DNA of 60,936 nucleotides. Origin: JBBRNH01 sp038230415 (GTDB taxonomy: Bacteria > Bacteroidota > Bacteroidia > Cytophagales > Spirosomataceae). Below are positions 1 to 8,667 of the stretch, one piece after another. The stretch is taken from NCBI GenBank assembly GCA_038230415.1, contig JBBRNH010000025.1, positions 1 to 60,936 of the forward strand, written 5' to 3'. The position numbers and the translations under genes were made by a program. Below the pieces are notes generated by a model. That model was not told the origin of the DNA, did no database searches, and saw only the letters and a list, made by a program, of their open reading frames with translations. How positions within the stretch are numbered: position 1 is the stretch's first letter; every line of letters begins with the position of its first letter.

Positions 1-528
1 ATACCGGATGTTTCCCCGGTCATAATACGCCAGTGCATTCTTCGGGTTGAGTTTGATGGCCTGACTGAAATCATTCAGGGCGGGGGCGGTTTGGCCCTGT
101 TGCACAAACAACTGCCCCCGGTTCAGGTAGCTGTCCGCCGTGTCGGGGGCCAGCCGAATGGCATCCGAATAATCTTTTACGGCTCCAACGAGATCATTTT
201 GGGCCGTTCGGAGCAGGGCGCGGTTGTAGTAGGGACGGTATGAATCGGGCGCGAGTTTGATGGCTTGCTCATAGTCGAGTTGGGCGTTGGCGTATTCTTT
301 CACCTCAAAATAAGCCACGCCCCGCACCGTAAACGCTTCGGCACTGTTGGCATCGGCTTCGATGGCGCGGTTCAGTTCGGCGAGGGCTTCGCGGGGTTTG
401 CCAGCCCGCAGCAACGCCCGGCCCACTGTGAGGTGTTCAGTGGCGGAAGAACAGGCGGAAAGAGTGACGAGTGAACAGTGAAAAGTGACGAGTAAACAAC
501 AAACTGAAAACAACGGTGATGAGCGCAT
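1..528 (-). CDS. TPR-repeat lipoprotein, N-terminal 176 residues (runs off left edge)
   Basis: Reading the minus strand from the ATG at 528 gives an open frame of 176 codons that continues past position 1, so only the N-terminal part is present. Residues 1-30 form a hydrophobic signal ending in LSACSS, a plausible lipobox, so the protein is probably a lipid-anchored envelope protein. The rest is tetratricopeptide repeats of about 34 residues; each carries alternating Ala/Tyr/Leu positions and a D(F/Y)(S/E)xAIxLxP ending. TPR lipoproteins are usually protein-protein scaffolds; the specific partner cannot be told. It is divergent from galK. The signal-peptide region is built from near-repeats of CTGTTCACTCGTCACT, which may be a repeat that drifted into the gene. 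Confident on TPR, less on the exact start. Confidence 0.75.
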   Translation of the reverse strand, partial: MRSSPLFSVCCLLVTFHCSLVTLSACSSATEHLTVGRALLRAGKPREALAELNRAIEADANSAEAFTVRGVAYFEVKEYANAQLDYEQAIKLAPDSYRPYYNRALLRTAQNDLVGAVKDYSDAIRLAPDTADSYLNRGQLFVQQGQTAPALNDFSQAIKLNPKNALAYYDRGNIRY

Positions 529-566
529 TGTGAGCCGGGGTTAGTAGGCAGATGGGCAAAAGTAGC

Positions 567-596
567 TTGCAAAGTCATAACATTTGCGTAATTTTG
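567..596 (+). promoter_or_regulatory. Bacteroidota-type promoter upstream of galK
   Basis: TTG at 567-569, a 19-nt spacer, and TAATTTTG at 589-596 match the Bacteroidota -33/-7 pattern (TTTG and TAnnTTTG). The expected start of transcription is near 603, leaving a leader of about 100 nt before the galK start at 708. It would drive galK and the transaldolase gene behind it. Motif match only. Confidence 0.5.
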
Positions 597-707
597 TATC
601 GGCAAATCGGTGCTACCAGCTCCTGCTGAATCCCCCAGGTCTTGACCGAAGCAAGGGTAAGTGGTTGAGCGGTGAGACATTCGGTTTGCCATTTTTTATG
701 CCCGTTT

Positions 708-1892
708 ATGTCGCTTTTTGACCAACTCGACCCGCAATTCCGGCAGCTTTTTGGCGAAGACCCCGCCCTGCACGTTGTTTCGCCGGGCCGCGTCAACCTC
801 ATCGGCGAACACACCGATTATAACGAAGGCTTCGTGCTGCCAGCCGCCATTGACAAAGCCATTTACCTCGCCGTTGGCCCGCGCACCGACAATAACCTCC
901 ATTTTTACGCTTATGATCTGGCTCAAACCTACACGGGTTCAGTAACCGATATTAGTCCAACCAATTCCTGGGCCGATTATCTGCTGGGTGTGGTGACGCA
1001 GTTCCAGTTAGCGGGTCATGCCGTGACTGGTTTCAACGTGGTTTTCGGCGGCACGATTCCGGTAGGCGGTGGGTTGTCGTCGTCGGCAGCGATAGAAAAC
1101 GGTGTAGGCTTCGCCCTCAACGAGTTGTTTTCGGGTGCTTTCTCGAAACTCGATTTGGTGAACATTTCCAAACGGGCCGAAAACGAGTTTGTCGGGCTGC
1201 AATGCGGCATCATGGATATGTTTGCCAGTATGATGGGCAAAAAAGGCCACGCCATTCGGCTCGATTGCCGCTCATTGGCTTACGAATACGCCCCGCTAAA
1301 CTTAAACGGCGTAAAAATCGTGCTGTGCGACACGCGGGTAAAACACGCCTTAGCGTCGTCGGAATACAACACCCGCCGGGCCGAATGTGCTGCCGGGGTT
1401 GCGGTGCTACACCAGTTTTACCCCGACATCAAAACCCTGCGCGACGTAACGATGCCGATGCTTGACGAACACCTCAGACAAACCGAACCGCTTCTGTATC
1501 GGCGTTGCGGCTATGTGGTGCAGGAAAACGACCGGCTCCTGGCTGGTTTCGATGAGCTGCAAGCCGGTAATCTGGCCGCGTTTGGGCAACGGATGTACGG
1601 TTCGCACGACGGCCTGAGCCGTGATTATCAGGTCAGTTGCCCCGAATTAGACTTGCTCATTGACATTGCCCGGCCCCTGCCCGGCGTTCTGGGAGCGCGG
1701 ATGATGGGGGGCGGCTTTGGCGGTTGTACCATTAACCTCGTGGCCGAAGAACACCTCGCCCAGTTTGAGCGCACCGTCTCGGCCCAATATGCCCGCCAAA
1801 CCGATAAAGACCCGTTGATTTATGTCTGCACCGCCGAAGATGGGACGCATACCAACTCGGCGTTACTTACTTTTGCAAAAATAACCAACTGA
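708..1892 (+). CDS. galK: Galactokinase
   Basis: GHMP-family kinase that phosphorylates galactose to galactose 1-phosphate in the Leloir pathway, cytoplasmic, 394 residues, the usual family length. Seen: the galactokinase signature GRVNLIGEHTDYNEG near residues 27-41, the ATP-binding glycine-serine loop GGGLSSSAA near 128-136, and the C-terminal GGGFGG motif. An in-frame ATG at 672 exists, but the protein starting at 708 (MSLFDQLDPQF) lines up with where the family begins, and the extra 12 residues look like untranslated leader. The transaldolase-like gene follows after 3 nt, so the two are surely co-transcribed. Confidence 0.95.
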   Translation: MSLFDQLDPQFRQLFGEDPALHVVSPGRVNLIGEHTDYNEGFVLPAAIDKAIYLAVGPRTDNNLHFYAYDLAQTYTGSVTDISPTNSWADYLLGVVTQFQLAGHAVTGFNVVFGGTIPVGGGLSSSAAIENGVGFALNELFSGAFSKLDLVNISKRAENEFVGLQCGIMDMFASMMGKKGHAIRLDCRSLAYEYAPLNLNGVKIVLCDTRVKHALASSEYNTRRAECAAGVAVLHQFYPDIKTLRDVTMPMLDEHLRQTEPLLYRRCGYVVQENDRLLAGFDELQAGNLAAFGQRMYGSHDGLSRDYQVSCPELDLLIDIARPLPGVLGARMMGGGFGGCTINLVAEEHLAQFERTVSAQYARQTDKDPLIYVCTAEDGTHTNSALLTFAKITN

Positions 1893-1895
1893 CTT

Positions 1896-2558
1896 ATGAA
1901 GTTTTTCATTGACACGGCCAACCTCGCCGACATCCGCGAAGCAATGGACATGGGTATCCTCGACGGTGTGACCACCAACCCCTCACTGATGGCAAAAGAG
2001 GGCATCACCGGCAAAGACAACGTGATGCGCCACTACCAGGCCATCTGCGACATTGTGGGCGATGGCGACGTGAGCGCGGAAGTGATCGGCACCACGTTTG
2101 ACGAAATGGTACGCGAGGGCGAAGAATTGGCCGACCTCAATGAGAACATAGTGGTTAAAATTCCAATGATCCGCGACGGTGTGAAAGCCATCAAGTACTT
2201 TTCTGACAAGGGCATCCGTACCAACTGCACGCTGGTTTTCTCGGCGGGGCAGGCCTTGCTGGCCGCTAAAGCCGGTGCCAGTTATGTATCGCCGTTTGTG
2301 GGTCGGTTAGACGATATTTCGTTCGATGGCATGGACCTCATCGAGCAGATTGTGACGATTTATACCAACTACGGCTTCGATACCGAAGTACTGGCCGCAT
2401 CGGTCCGGCATCCGCTGCACATTGTGCAGTGCGCCGAAATCGGGGCTGATGTCGTTACCACACCGCTTTCGGTTATCAAAGCGTTGCTGAATCACCCCCT
2501 GACCGATAGCGGGTTAGCCAAATTCTTAGCCGATCACGCGAAGGCAGGATTGAAATAG
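1896..2558 (+). CDS. Transaldolase / fructose-6-phosphate aldolase family protein
   Basis: Small (220-residue) transaldolase of the TalC/Fsa type, a class I aldolase acting through a Schiff-base lysine. Seen: the N-terminal MKFFIDTANLADIREA, the GVTTNPSL motif, and VVKIPM, which carries the catalytic lysine position, followed by TNCTLVFS. Length and motifs fit the short decameric subfamily, not the 310-residue classical transaldolase. It could act as transaldolase in the pentose phosphate pathway or as fructose-6-phosphate aldolase; sequence reading cannot separate these. It starts 3 nt after the galK stop, placing it with sugar catabolism. Confidence 0.9.
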   Translation: MKFFIDTANLADIREAMDMGILDGVTTNPSLMAKEGITGKDNVMRHYQAICDIVGDGDVSAEVIGTTFDEMVREGEELADLNENIVVKIPMIRDGVKAIKYFSDKGIRTNCTLVFSAGQALLAAKAGASYVSPFVGRLDDISFDGMDLIEQIVTIYTNYGFDTEVLAASVRHPLHIVQCAEIGADVVTTPLSVIKALLNHPLTDSGLAKFLADHAKAGLK

Positions 2559-2570
2559 TAGTCAGTATTC

Positions 2571-2635
2571 GGTTTACGGTTTACGGTGCTGACGCGAAAG
2601 CAACCCCGTAAACCGTAAACCGTAAACCGTAAACC
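2571..2635. repeat. Heptamer inverted repeat (GTTTACG / CGTAAAC)
   Basis: Tandem heptamers GGTTTAC at 2571-2587 face four tandem CGTAAAC units at 2607-2634, so the stretch can fold into a hairpin with a loop of about 18 nt. It lies between the transaldolase stop and the ftsE start, whose TTG codon comes 4 nt after the last heptamer. It may act as a terminator-like hairpin or block ribosome access. It resembles the short-tandem-repeat families seen in intergenic regions of cyanobacteria and some Bacteroidota. Confidence 0.8.
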
Positions 2636-2639
2636 AACC

Positions 2640-3320
2640 TTGTTTTCCTCCGAACCCGTTCTCACGCTTGCCAACGCCGACATTTACCAGAGCCAGAAAT
2701 TGGTGCTGGGCGAGGTGTCGTTTGCTGTTCATAAAGGCGAATTTGTCTATCTCATCGGGCGGACGGGCAGCGGCAAAACATCGCTCCTCAAAACGCTCTA
2801 TGCCGACTTGTGGCTGCAACACGGGCAGGGCAGCGTGGCGGGGTTTGCCTTAGAAAAACTCAAACACAAAGACATACCGTTTCTGCGCCGGAAAGTCGGC
2901 ATCGTCTTTCAGGATTTTCAGTTGTTTACCGACCGCTCTATCGAAGACAACCTGCGCTTTGTGCTGCGGGCAACCGGCTGGCGCGACAAAAAGAAAATCA
3001 ACGACCGGATTGCGGACGTGCTGATGCAGGTGGGGCTGGGAACGTCGCTCAAAAAAATGCCGCATCAACTGTCGGGCGGTGAGCAGCAGCGCGTGGTGAT
3101 TGCCCGCGCCATGCTCAACGAACCCCAGATTTTGATTGCCGACGAACCCACCGGCAACCTCGACCCGGCGGTGGCCGAGCAGATTATGCAGGTTTTTCAG
3201 ACCATCAGCACCGCCGGAACCGCCGTGCTGATGGCAACCCACAACTACGACCTGCTCCGCAAATTTCCCAATCGGGTGCTGCGCGTGTCAGAAGGCAAAG
3301 TCGAAGAAGTAACGCAGTAG
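2640..3320 (+). CDS. ftsE: Cell-division ABC transporter ATP-binding protein FtsE
   Basis: ABC ATPase of 226 residues that with FtsX controls peptidoglycan hydrolases at the division septum, on the inner face of the inner membrane. Seen: Walker A GRTGSGKTS near 38-46, Q-loop VFQDFQL, signature LSGGEQQR near 146, Walker B ILIADEPTG and the H-loop histidine in MATHNYD. LRRKVGIVFQDFQL and the short length are typical of FtsE over LolD or MacB. The frame has no ATG near the N-terminus; the only plausible start is TTG at 2640, directly behind a heptamer hairpin, and an in-frame stop at 2616 excludes a longer form. ftsX is not in the window. Confidence 0.85.
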   Translation: MFSSEPVLTLANADIYQSQKLVLGEVSFAVHKGEFVYLIGRTGSGKTSLLKTLYADLWLQHGQGSVAGFALEKLKHKDIPFLRRKVGIVFQDFQLFTDRSIEDNLRFVLRATGWRDKKKINDRIADVLMQVGLGTSLKKMPHQLSGGEQQRVVIARAMLNEPQILIADEPTGNLDPAVAEQIMQVFQTISTAGTAVLMATHNYDLLRKFPNRVLRVSEGKVEEVTQ

Positions 3321-3325
3321 GCAGC

Positions 3326-4069
3326 CTAATACCGGATTGACCAGAACGGGTTGCGGTGTGCCTTGATGCTCTGGGCTATGTGCGTGGTAATCAGGGTGGT
3401 GTAATCACTTTCTTTGATGCGTTTCCCCTTTACTTTCGGCAGTTTTAGCTCGACGGCAACGGCCTTGAACTCCACCTTTTTCGCTTCGATCACTACATCG
3501 CCGTTGTTGATGTCGAGTTCGAGAATCAGGCCCGGCAGCCCCGTGTAGCGTTCCGGCCCGGCAGAAACCGGAATATCCTGAGCAAACCAGGCCATAATCT
3601 GCTGACTGCGAACAGAATCGTAGGTAGTGGCTTTCATACAAACGTGACCGGCCACGTCTTTAATCTGATCCCCGATTTTCCAGACCGGCACCCGCAGCGA
3701 ATCATCCACGATGTAGGTTTTGCCCAGCATTTCGATAATGTCGGTGGTGTGTTCTTTGGCAAAATCACGGTTAATAATGTAGTCGTCCTGCCGCCATGAG
3801 TAGTCGCCGTTTTCGCTTTGGCCCTGCTCTTCGCCGTATGTGTATTGGCTTTGATCGGCGGTGAAGGTCAGTTTCATTTTCTGCTTGTTGCTATCGTCGT
3901 TTTTCCAGGTATTCTGAATCCGGTCTTTCTCTTCCTGACTCAAATAACTCAGCCGGGCATATACTTTCGACCAGTATGACACGCGTTCGTAGCTCACCAC
4001 GCCCTCGGTTTGCTGGGCGCGGGCGGTGAGGGAAATAAGAATGAGGAGTAATAGGGTTGTGTGTTTCAT
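3326..4069 (-). CDS. GLPGLI family secreted protein
   Basis: Protein of 247 residues with a signal peptide (MKHTTLLLLILISLTARAQ) and the family hallmark YTGLPGLILEL near residues 178-188. GLPGLI proteins are a Bacteroidota-restricted periplasmic or surface family of unknown biochemical role; they are frequently encoded beside a TonB-dependent-receptor-like barrel, as here (the next gene upstream on the same strand). The 139-nt gap to that gene holds a long inverted repeat that may separate their expression. Family assignment is firm; function is unknown. Confidence 0.88.
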   Translation of the reverse strand: MKHTTLLLLILISLTARAQQTEGVVSYERVSYWSKVYARLSYLSQEEKDRIQNTWKNDDSNKQKMKLTFTADQSQYTYGEEQGQSENGDYSWRQDDYIINRDFAKEHTTDIIEMLGKTYIVDDSLRVPVWKIGDQIKDVAGHVCMKATTYDSVRSQQIMAWFAQDIPVSAGPERYTGLPGLILELDINNGDVVIEAKKVEFKAVAVELKLPKVKGKRIKESDYTTLITTHIAQSIKAHRNPFWSIRY

Positions 4070-4093
4070 GTTGTTGAAAATGATAGAATAATG

Positions 4094-4194
4094 GAACGCG
4101 GATGACGCAGATTTTTAAGATTTACACAGATTTTGTTTTTCGACGAACATTAAAAGTCTGCGTAAATCCTTTTAAATCTGCGTCATCTGCGTTC
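4094..4194. repeat. Imperfect inverted repeat, GCGGATGACGCAGATT family
   Basis: Left arm 4094-4134 (GAACGCGGATGACGCAGATT then TTTAAGATTTACACAGATTT) mirrors right arm 4152-4194 (ending AAATCTGCGTCATCTGCGTT). The arms are about 40 nt with scattered mismatches around a loop of about 17 nt. It fills almost the whole gap between the barrel stop and the GLPGLI start. Similar GCGGATGACGCAGATT sequences are, from memory, dispersed in many Bacteroidota genomes. It may terminate or attenuate transcription between the two genes. Confidence 0.75.
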
Positions 4195-4208
4195 TATCAG
4201 TCCATGAA

Positions 4209-7073
4209 TCAATACCAGCCTTCCCGGCGCATTTTGGCCTGCACCCCGCGCATATTGTACGTAAAACTCAGCAAAAAATACCGTGATAGCGTACTTACCC
4301 GCTCTTCAGACACGTAGTTCTGACCCGCAAACTGCGTTACGCCGAGGTTGCGGTTCAGCAAGTCAAACGCCGACAGCCGGATTTCGGCCCGCTTCGATTT
4401 CCCCATAATTTTATAGGCCGACGCATTCCAGATCGGTACACTCTGATTGAACCCGAACCGCTCGTTTTTGTAAATCCGGTAATTCAGGCTCGTCGTGAGG
4501 TAAATATCGTGCGGCAGTTTCAGGTTGGCATCGCCCGAATAGCTGAAATTTCGGATGTTCTGATTCTGCGACGAACTGACCGAATAGCGCGTGTCGGTAA
4601 AGCCAAAATTAGCGTTGCCGTAGAACGTAAACCAATCCACCGGGGTCAAATCGAGCCGCCCGCCGATGTTGTAATTGGTTGAATTCGTCTGATTCAGCAC
4701 GGCGTTGACGGGCGCAAAACCCCGCGTGATGTTGGTATTGGTGTTCAGATTCAGGGTGGCTTTTGTTTTCTTCAACGGAAAGCCAAACCCGGCGTAGCTG
4801 CCAACACTCTGCCCACCAGAGATATTAACGGGTTTTATCCGGGTAATAAGCGTCTGCGGATCAACGGTTTGCCCATACACGATCTGGTTGAGATTATAAC
4901 CGTAATCCAAACTGATGTAGAAATTGGTGAAACTGCCGGGGTTAAAGTAATTATAACTCATGCTCAGATTCCGGCGCAGGGCGGGCAGCAAATCGGGGTT
5001 GCCTTCCGAGATAACCAACGGATTGCTGATGTCAATCACCGGCTGCAATTCCCGCGACGACGGTACCTGCACATCCACGCCCGCATTGGCATACACGTAA
5101 CGATTGTTTTTCAGGTCATAGCTGAACGATGCATTCGGAATCACGGTCGTAAACGTGCGGTCAATGGTGTTAAACCGCGCCGAAGCCTGGTCGGGGGCAT
5201 AACGACCGTTGATTTTGAAACTCTGCACCGCCCCGCCCACCGAGATATTCAGCCCCTTGAATGCGTACCGAAAGCTGCTGCCGATACGGTTGAAGAGGTA
5301 ATTATTTTTGTAATACCGGCTCAGGGTGTCGTTGCGCCGTTCGGCAGTGTCGGTGGGTCGGTCGTAGCTGTCGCGGTCCACTTCGTCGTAGCGGAGGTTG
5401 AAATTGTAGAACGTCTCCCAGAAGTACTTTTTGGCGAACGGCTCCACAAAAATCAGGCTGGCTTTGTATTGACTGCGGTTGCTGTTGGTGAGTACGCGCT
5501 GCCGGATGTTGCGATAAAAATCGTTAGCCGAGGTCGTCTGGGCAAACTCGCTCTGCGAATTCTGGTTGCCGTTGCCATCGCCGGTGTTGAGTTGATACGA
5601 CGCGCTGGCGGCAAAACTCCGACCTTTCTTCTTGAACTTTAACCTATAAATCAGCGAGTTAGCCGTGCCGAAGGTGTTGTTCAGGTTGCCATTGGCGATG
5701 GTGGTCTTGGTGTTCAGGGCGTTGCTCTGGTTAAAGACCTGCTGCAAACTGCTGAGGGCGGCATTGCCTTTGTTGAGCCGGGTGTTGTTGATAAACACCA
5801 GCGTGTTGAGCGAATCGAGTTGTTTTTCGAGCCGGAAACTCACCCGGTGGCTGCTGTTGAAGGTATTCTGACTGCTCGATTCGGCGTTGCGGAACGAGCC
5901 GGTTTCTAAAAAATTCTGCCGGTTTCGCACCGCATCGAGCGTGAGCCGGGTTTGGCTGTAATAATAGCTGCTGCTGATTTTGGTTTTCTTGGTGTCGTAG
6001 TTGTAGTTGGCACCCCCGGCGGCATTGTTGGAGAACCCGCGCCCGGCCCCACCCCCAATCGGGATGCTGAGGTTACTGCCGTCGTCATCATCGTCGTTGC
6101 TGAACGACAGAAACCGCCCGCCCGTGCTGAAGCCAAAATCACCGTCGTCGTTCCAGTTGAAGGAGTTACTTCCCCTAAAGTCCTGATAATCATTGAACGA
6201 CAGGCCGGTTTGGTTGGTGTTATTGCCCAAACCGATGACCGAAAACTGAGTTTCTTTGTCGAATTTGTTGTAGTTGCCTTTGATTTCGGTGCGGGCCTGA
6301 TCGGCACTGCCCGGCACAATATCGCTGCCACCGCCCGCCGTTACCTTGCCGAATCCACCTTTTTTGAATTCCTCTTTGAGTTCGAGGTTTATGGTTTTTT
6401 CCTTTTTGCCATCATCCACGCCGGTTAGTTTGCTCTGCTCGGTTTTGTCGTTGAAGACCTGCACTTTAGAGATGGCCTCGGCCTGGAGGTTTTTGGTGGC
6501 TAATTTGGGGTCAGAGCCAAAAAACTTCTTGCCATCCACGAGCATCTTTTTCACCTCCTGCCCCTGCGCCCGCACGTTGCCGTCCTGATCTACCAATACG
6601 CCGGGCAGTTTCCGCAGCAAATCCTCGACGGTGCTGCCGGGCGGCACCTTAAACGAACTCGCGTTATACTCCACCGTGTCGCCCCGGATGGTGAGCGGGG
6701 CGCGGGCCGTTTTAATGACCACCTCAAAGAGTTCTTTGGCAATGGGTTTCAGCTTGATGTCGCCCACGTTCACAGCCGCTTCCTGCTCGGCGGGCGTAAT
6801 CAGTTTGTTCAACGGCATACTGCCCACATAGCTGATTTTCAGGATATAAGACCCCCGTTTAATATTTTTCAGCGAGAAATTCCCGGTATCACCCGACCGG
6901 GTGAACGACACGAGCGACGAATCTTTGGGACTCATCAGCAGCACCGTTGAGCCGGGCAGGGGTGCGTTGAGGGTGTCGGTAACGCGGCCCAGAATCGAGA
7001 TTCGGGCGGGGGTTTGGGCGTGCGCGTTCAGGCAAAACAGCCCCAAAAGAAGGAGTAGAGAAAGCGTTTTCAT
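4209..7073 (-). CDS. TonB-dependent-receptor-like outer-membrane beta-barrel protein
   Basis: 954-residue outer-membrane protein. Seen: signal peptide (MKTLSLLLLLGLFCLNAHAQ), a carboxypeptidase-regulatory-like beta-sandwich at about 22-110 (ISILGRVTDTLNAPLPGSTV), a plug-like segment at about 125-230 with PGSTVEDLLRKLPGV, then a long Gly/Asn/Tyr-rich C-terminal barrel (OMP_b-brl_3 type) rich in alternating aromatic strands. A short Asp-rich run (SNDDDDDGSN) lies near residue 330 and may bind cations. It pairs with the GLPGLI gene downstream; such pairs probably form an envelope transport or secretion-related unit, but the substrate is unknown. Confidence 0.88.
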   Translation of the reverse strand: MKTLSLLLLLGLFCLNAHAQTPARISILGRVTDTLNAPLPGSTVLLMSPKDSSLVSFTRSGDTGNFSLKNIKRGSYILKISYVGSMPLNKLITPAEQEAAVNVGDIKLKPIAKELFEVVIKTARAPLTIRGDTVEYNASSFKVPPGSTVEDLLRKLPGVLVDQDGNVRAQGQEVKKMLVDGKKFFGSDPKLATKNLQAEAISKVQVFNDKTEQSKLTGVDDGKKEKTINLELKEEFKKGGFGKVTAGGGSDIVPGSADQARTEIKGNYNKFDKETQFSVIGLGNNTNQTGLSFNDYQDFRGSNSFNWNDDGDFGFSTGGRFLSFSNDDDDDGSNLSIPIGGGAGRGFSNNAAGGANYNYDTKKTKISSSYYYSQTRLTLDAVRNRQNFLETGSFRNAESSSQNTFNSSHRVSFRLEKQLDSLNTLVFINNTRLNKGNAALSSLQQVFNQSNALNTKTTIANGNLNNTFGTANSLIYRLKFKKKGRSFAASASYQLNTGDGNGNQNSQSEFAQTTSANDFYRNIRQRVLTNSNRSQYKASLIFVEPFAKKYFWETFYNFNLRYDEVDRDSYDRPTDTAERRNDTLSRYYKNNYLFNRIGSSFRYAFKGLNISVGGAVQSFKINGRYAPDQASARFNTIDRTFTTVIPNASFSYDLKNNRYVYANAGVDVQVPSSRELQPVIDISNPLVISEGNPDLLPALRRNLSMSYNYFNPGSFTNFYISLDYGYNLNQIVYGQTVDPQTLITRIKPVNISGGQSVGSYAGFGFPLKKTKATLNLNTNTNITRGFAPVNAVLNQTNSTNYNIGGRLDLTPVDWFTFYGNANFGFTDTRYSVSSSQNQNIRNFSYSGDANLKLPHDIYLTTSLNYRIYKNERFGFNQSVPIWNASAYKIMGKSKRAEIRLSAFDLLNRNLGVTQFAGQNYVSEERVSTLSRYFLLSFTYNMRGVQAKMRREGWY

Positions 7074-7230
7074 TGGCGGAAAGGACGATGAACTTGGTAT
7101 CCGTAAATGTAAACGGTTTCGGCATTATGACAACCTCACCTATAACTAAATTTAACGTTAATTAAGCATTTTCTATCGAGTGGGCTTTATTATTGCTAAT
7201 TGCTCAGAAGCTGGTTGAGTTAGTCAAATC

Positions 7231-7396
7231 TGCCCCGTGAGGGGCTTGACAGCGAAGCGTCGGTAGCCCGATTCGACCCCAATGTATTTCCAGCGTGCCG
7301 TAGGTACGCCATCGGGGGCGTACCTACGGCACGCTGGCTGGTAGATAACCCCATTTTTTCTACCAACGCTTCGCTGTTAAGCCCCGTATGGGGCTA
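7231..7396. repeat. Nested palindromic element A (perfect 21-bp inner arms)
   Basis: Two perfect 21-bp arms at 7290-7310 and 7317-7337 (CCAGCGTGCCGTAGGTACGC...) enclose a 6-nt loop ATCGGG. Outside them lie imperfect inverted flanks at 7231-7266 and 7360-7396 that share CAGCGAAGCG and are each a small hairpin (GCCCC...GGGGC). The element sits in the 345-bp gap between the dehydrogenase stop and the barrel start; I see no gene in this gap. The architecture suggests a miniature non-coding mobile element or a strong transcription barrier. Confidence 0.85.
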
Positions 7397-7418
7397 AAAA
7401 ATTAACGCAAACTGCTTT

Positions 7419-8438
7419 TTAGCCACCAATCGTAACCATCGCCTTGATAACGCCGTTGGCCGGGTCGAGCCAGGTAGCAAACTCGCGGCCCACCGCATCG
7501 AAACCAACCCGGTGCGTGATGTAGGTGGTAGGGTCAATCAGGCCGGTTTGCAGGCAGTGGATTACCCGCTCAAAATCAGTGCGGGTGGCGTTGCGGCTAC
7601 TCATCAGCGTGGCTTCGCGCTTGTGAAATTCGGGATGGCTGAAACGAATATCGCCTTTCTGCAAACCAACCAGCCCATAACGTCCGCCGTGCGCGAGGTA
7701 CGCAAAAGCGGTGTTGATGGCCCGCAGACTGCCCGTTGCATCAATCACCACCGTTGGCATATCACCCCCGGTCAGGTCCTGTAGCCGGGCTAATACGTTG
7801 TCGGTCAGCGCATTGATGGTGTGCCAAACGCCGATGTGTTGCTGGCAGAACGCCAGCCGGTTGTCGTTGATATCGAGCGCGATTACCGTGGCCCCGGCTA
7901 ATCGGGCGAAGACCATCACCCCCAATCCGATTGGCCCCGCGCCCACCACCAGCACCACCTCGCCCGGCAGCACCCCGGCCCGGCCCACACCGTGTGCGCC
8001 AATCGCCAGGGGTTCTACCAACGCCAGCGCGTCGTGACTCAGGCCCGCGCCCCGCACCAATGCCGCCGACGGCACCGATAACCGTTCGACCATGCCGCCA
8101 TCAACGTGAACGCCACAAACCTGCATCTGCACGCAGCAGTTCGGTTTGTCCGCCCGGCACGCCACGCACAGCCCGCAGTGGTAATACGGAATGATTGTTA
8201 CGGCCTCGCCCGGCACAAAGTCGTCGGCTCCGTCAACAGACATCAGATCACCGGCCAGTTCGTGACCCAGAATCCGGGGGTAGGTAAAATACGGCTGCCT
8301 CCCCTCGAAAGCGTGCAGGTCGGTGCCACAAATACCGATGCGCCGGATGTTGATGATGGCCGTGCCGGGCATCGGCTCCGGTTCGGGGGCCTCGCCGTAG
8401 GTCAGATGCCCCGGCGCGGTGCAGACGAGGGTTTTCAT
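7419..8438 (-). CDS. Zinc-dependent alcohol dehydrogenase (sorbitol/threonine dehydrogenase-like)
   Basis: Medium-chain dehydrogenase of 339 residues, presumably NAD(P)-dependent oxidation of a sugar alcohol or similar. Seen: catalytic-zinc motif ICGTDLHAF (Cys near 37) and GHELAG (His-Glu near 59-60), the four-cysteine structural-zinc loop CGLCVACRADKPNCC near 88-102, and the Rossmann VVGAGPIGLGV near 164-174. It resembles sorbitol, L-threonine and galactitol dehydrogenases; the substrate cannot be read from sequence. It stands alone, framed by two nested palindromic elements (7231-7396 and 8523-8667). Confidence 0.88.
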   Translation of the reverse strand: MKTLVCTAPGHLTYGEAPEPEPMPGTAIINIRRIGICGTDLHAFEGRQPYFTYPRILGHELAGDLMSVDGADDFVPGEAVTIIPYYHCGLCVACRADKPNCCVQMQVCGVHVDGGMVERLSVPSAALVRGAGLSHDALALVEPLAIGAHGVGRAGVLPGEVVLVVGAGPIGLGVMVFARLAGATVIALDINDNRLAFCQQHIGVWHTINALTDNVLARLQDLTGGDMPTVVIDATGSLRAINTAFAYLAHGGRYGLVGLQKGDIRFSHPEFHKREATLMSSRNATRTDFERVIHCLQTGLIDPTTYITHRVGFDAVGREFATWLDPANGVIKAMVTIGG

Positions 8439-8522
8439 AGAGCAAGTTTACTGTGATTTATAGGTAATCCCCTCGTAACCATCTGGCTATCAGCAAAATT
8501 CCGTAGGAATAAACGATTTAAT

Positions 8523-8667
8523 AGCCGCCGATTTCAGTCGGCGGTTTAAAGATGCCAACGCCCAATAAAGTCCCGCGGGGACGACCGATATAAAATAACA
8601 TCGGTCGTCCCCGCGGGACTAATCATCGACTATTTACGTTCTATTTCGCCGATTGAAATCGGCGGCT
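8523..8667. repeat. Nested palindromic element B (perfect 21-bp inner arms)
   Basis: Perfect 21-bp arms at 8569-8589 and 8600-8620 (AGTCCCGCGGGGACGACCGA...) enclose a 10-nt AT-rich loop. Outer inverted flanks at 8523-8543 and 8647-8667 (AGCCGCCGATTTCAGTCGGC and mirror) have one mismatch, and each flank is itself a hairpin. A further partial copy (CCCTACGGGACT) lies at 8683-8694. It occupies the 294-bp gap between clpB and the dehydrogenase start, where I see no gene. The sequence differs from element A but the layout is the same. Confidence 0.85.
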
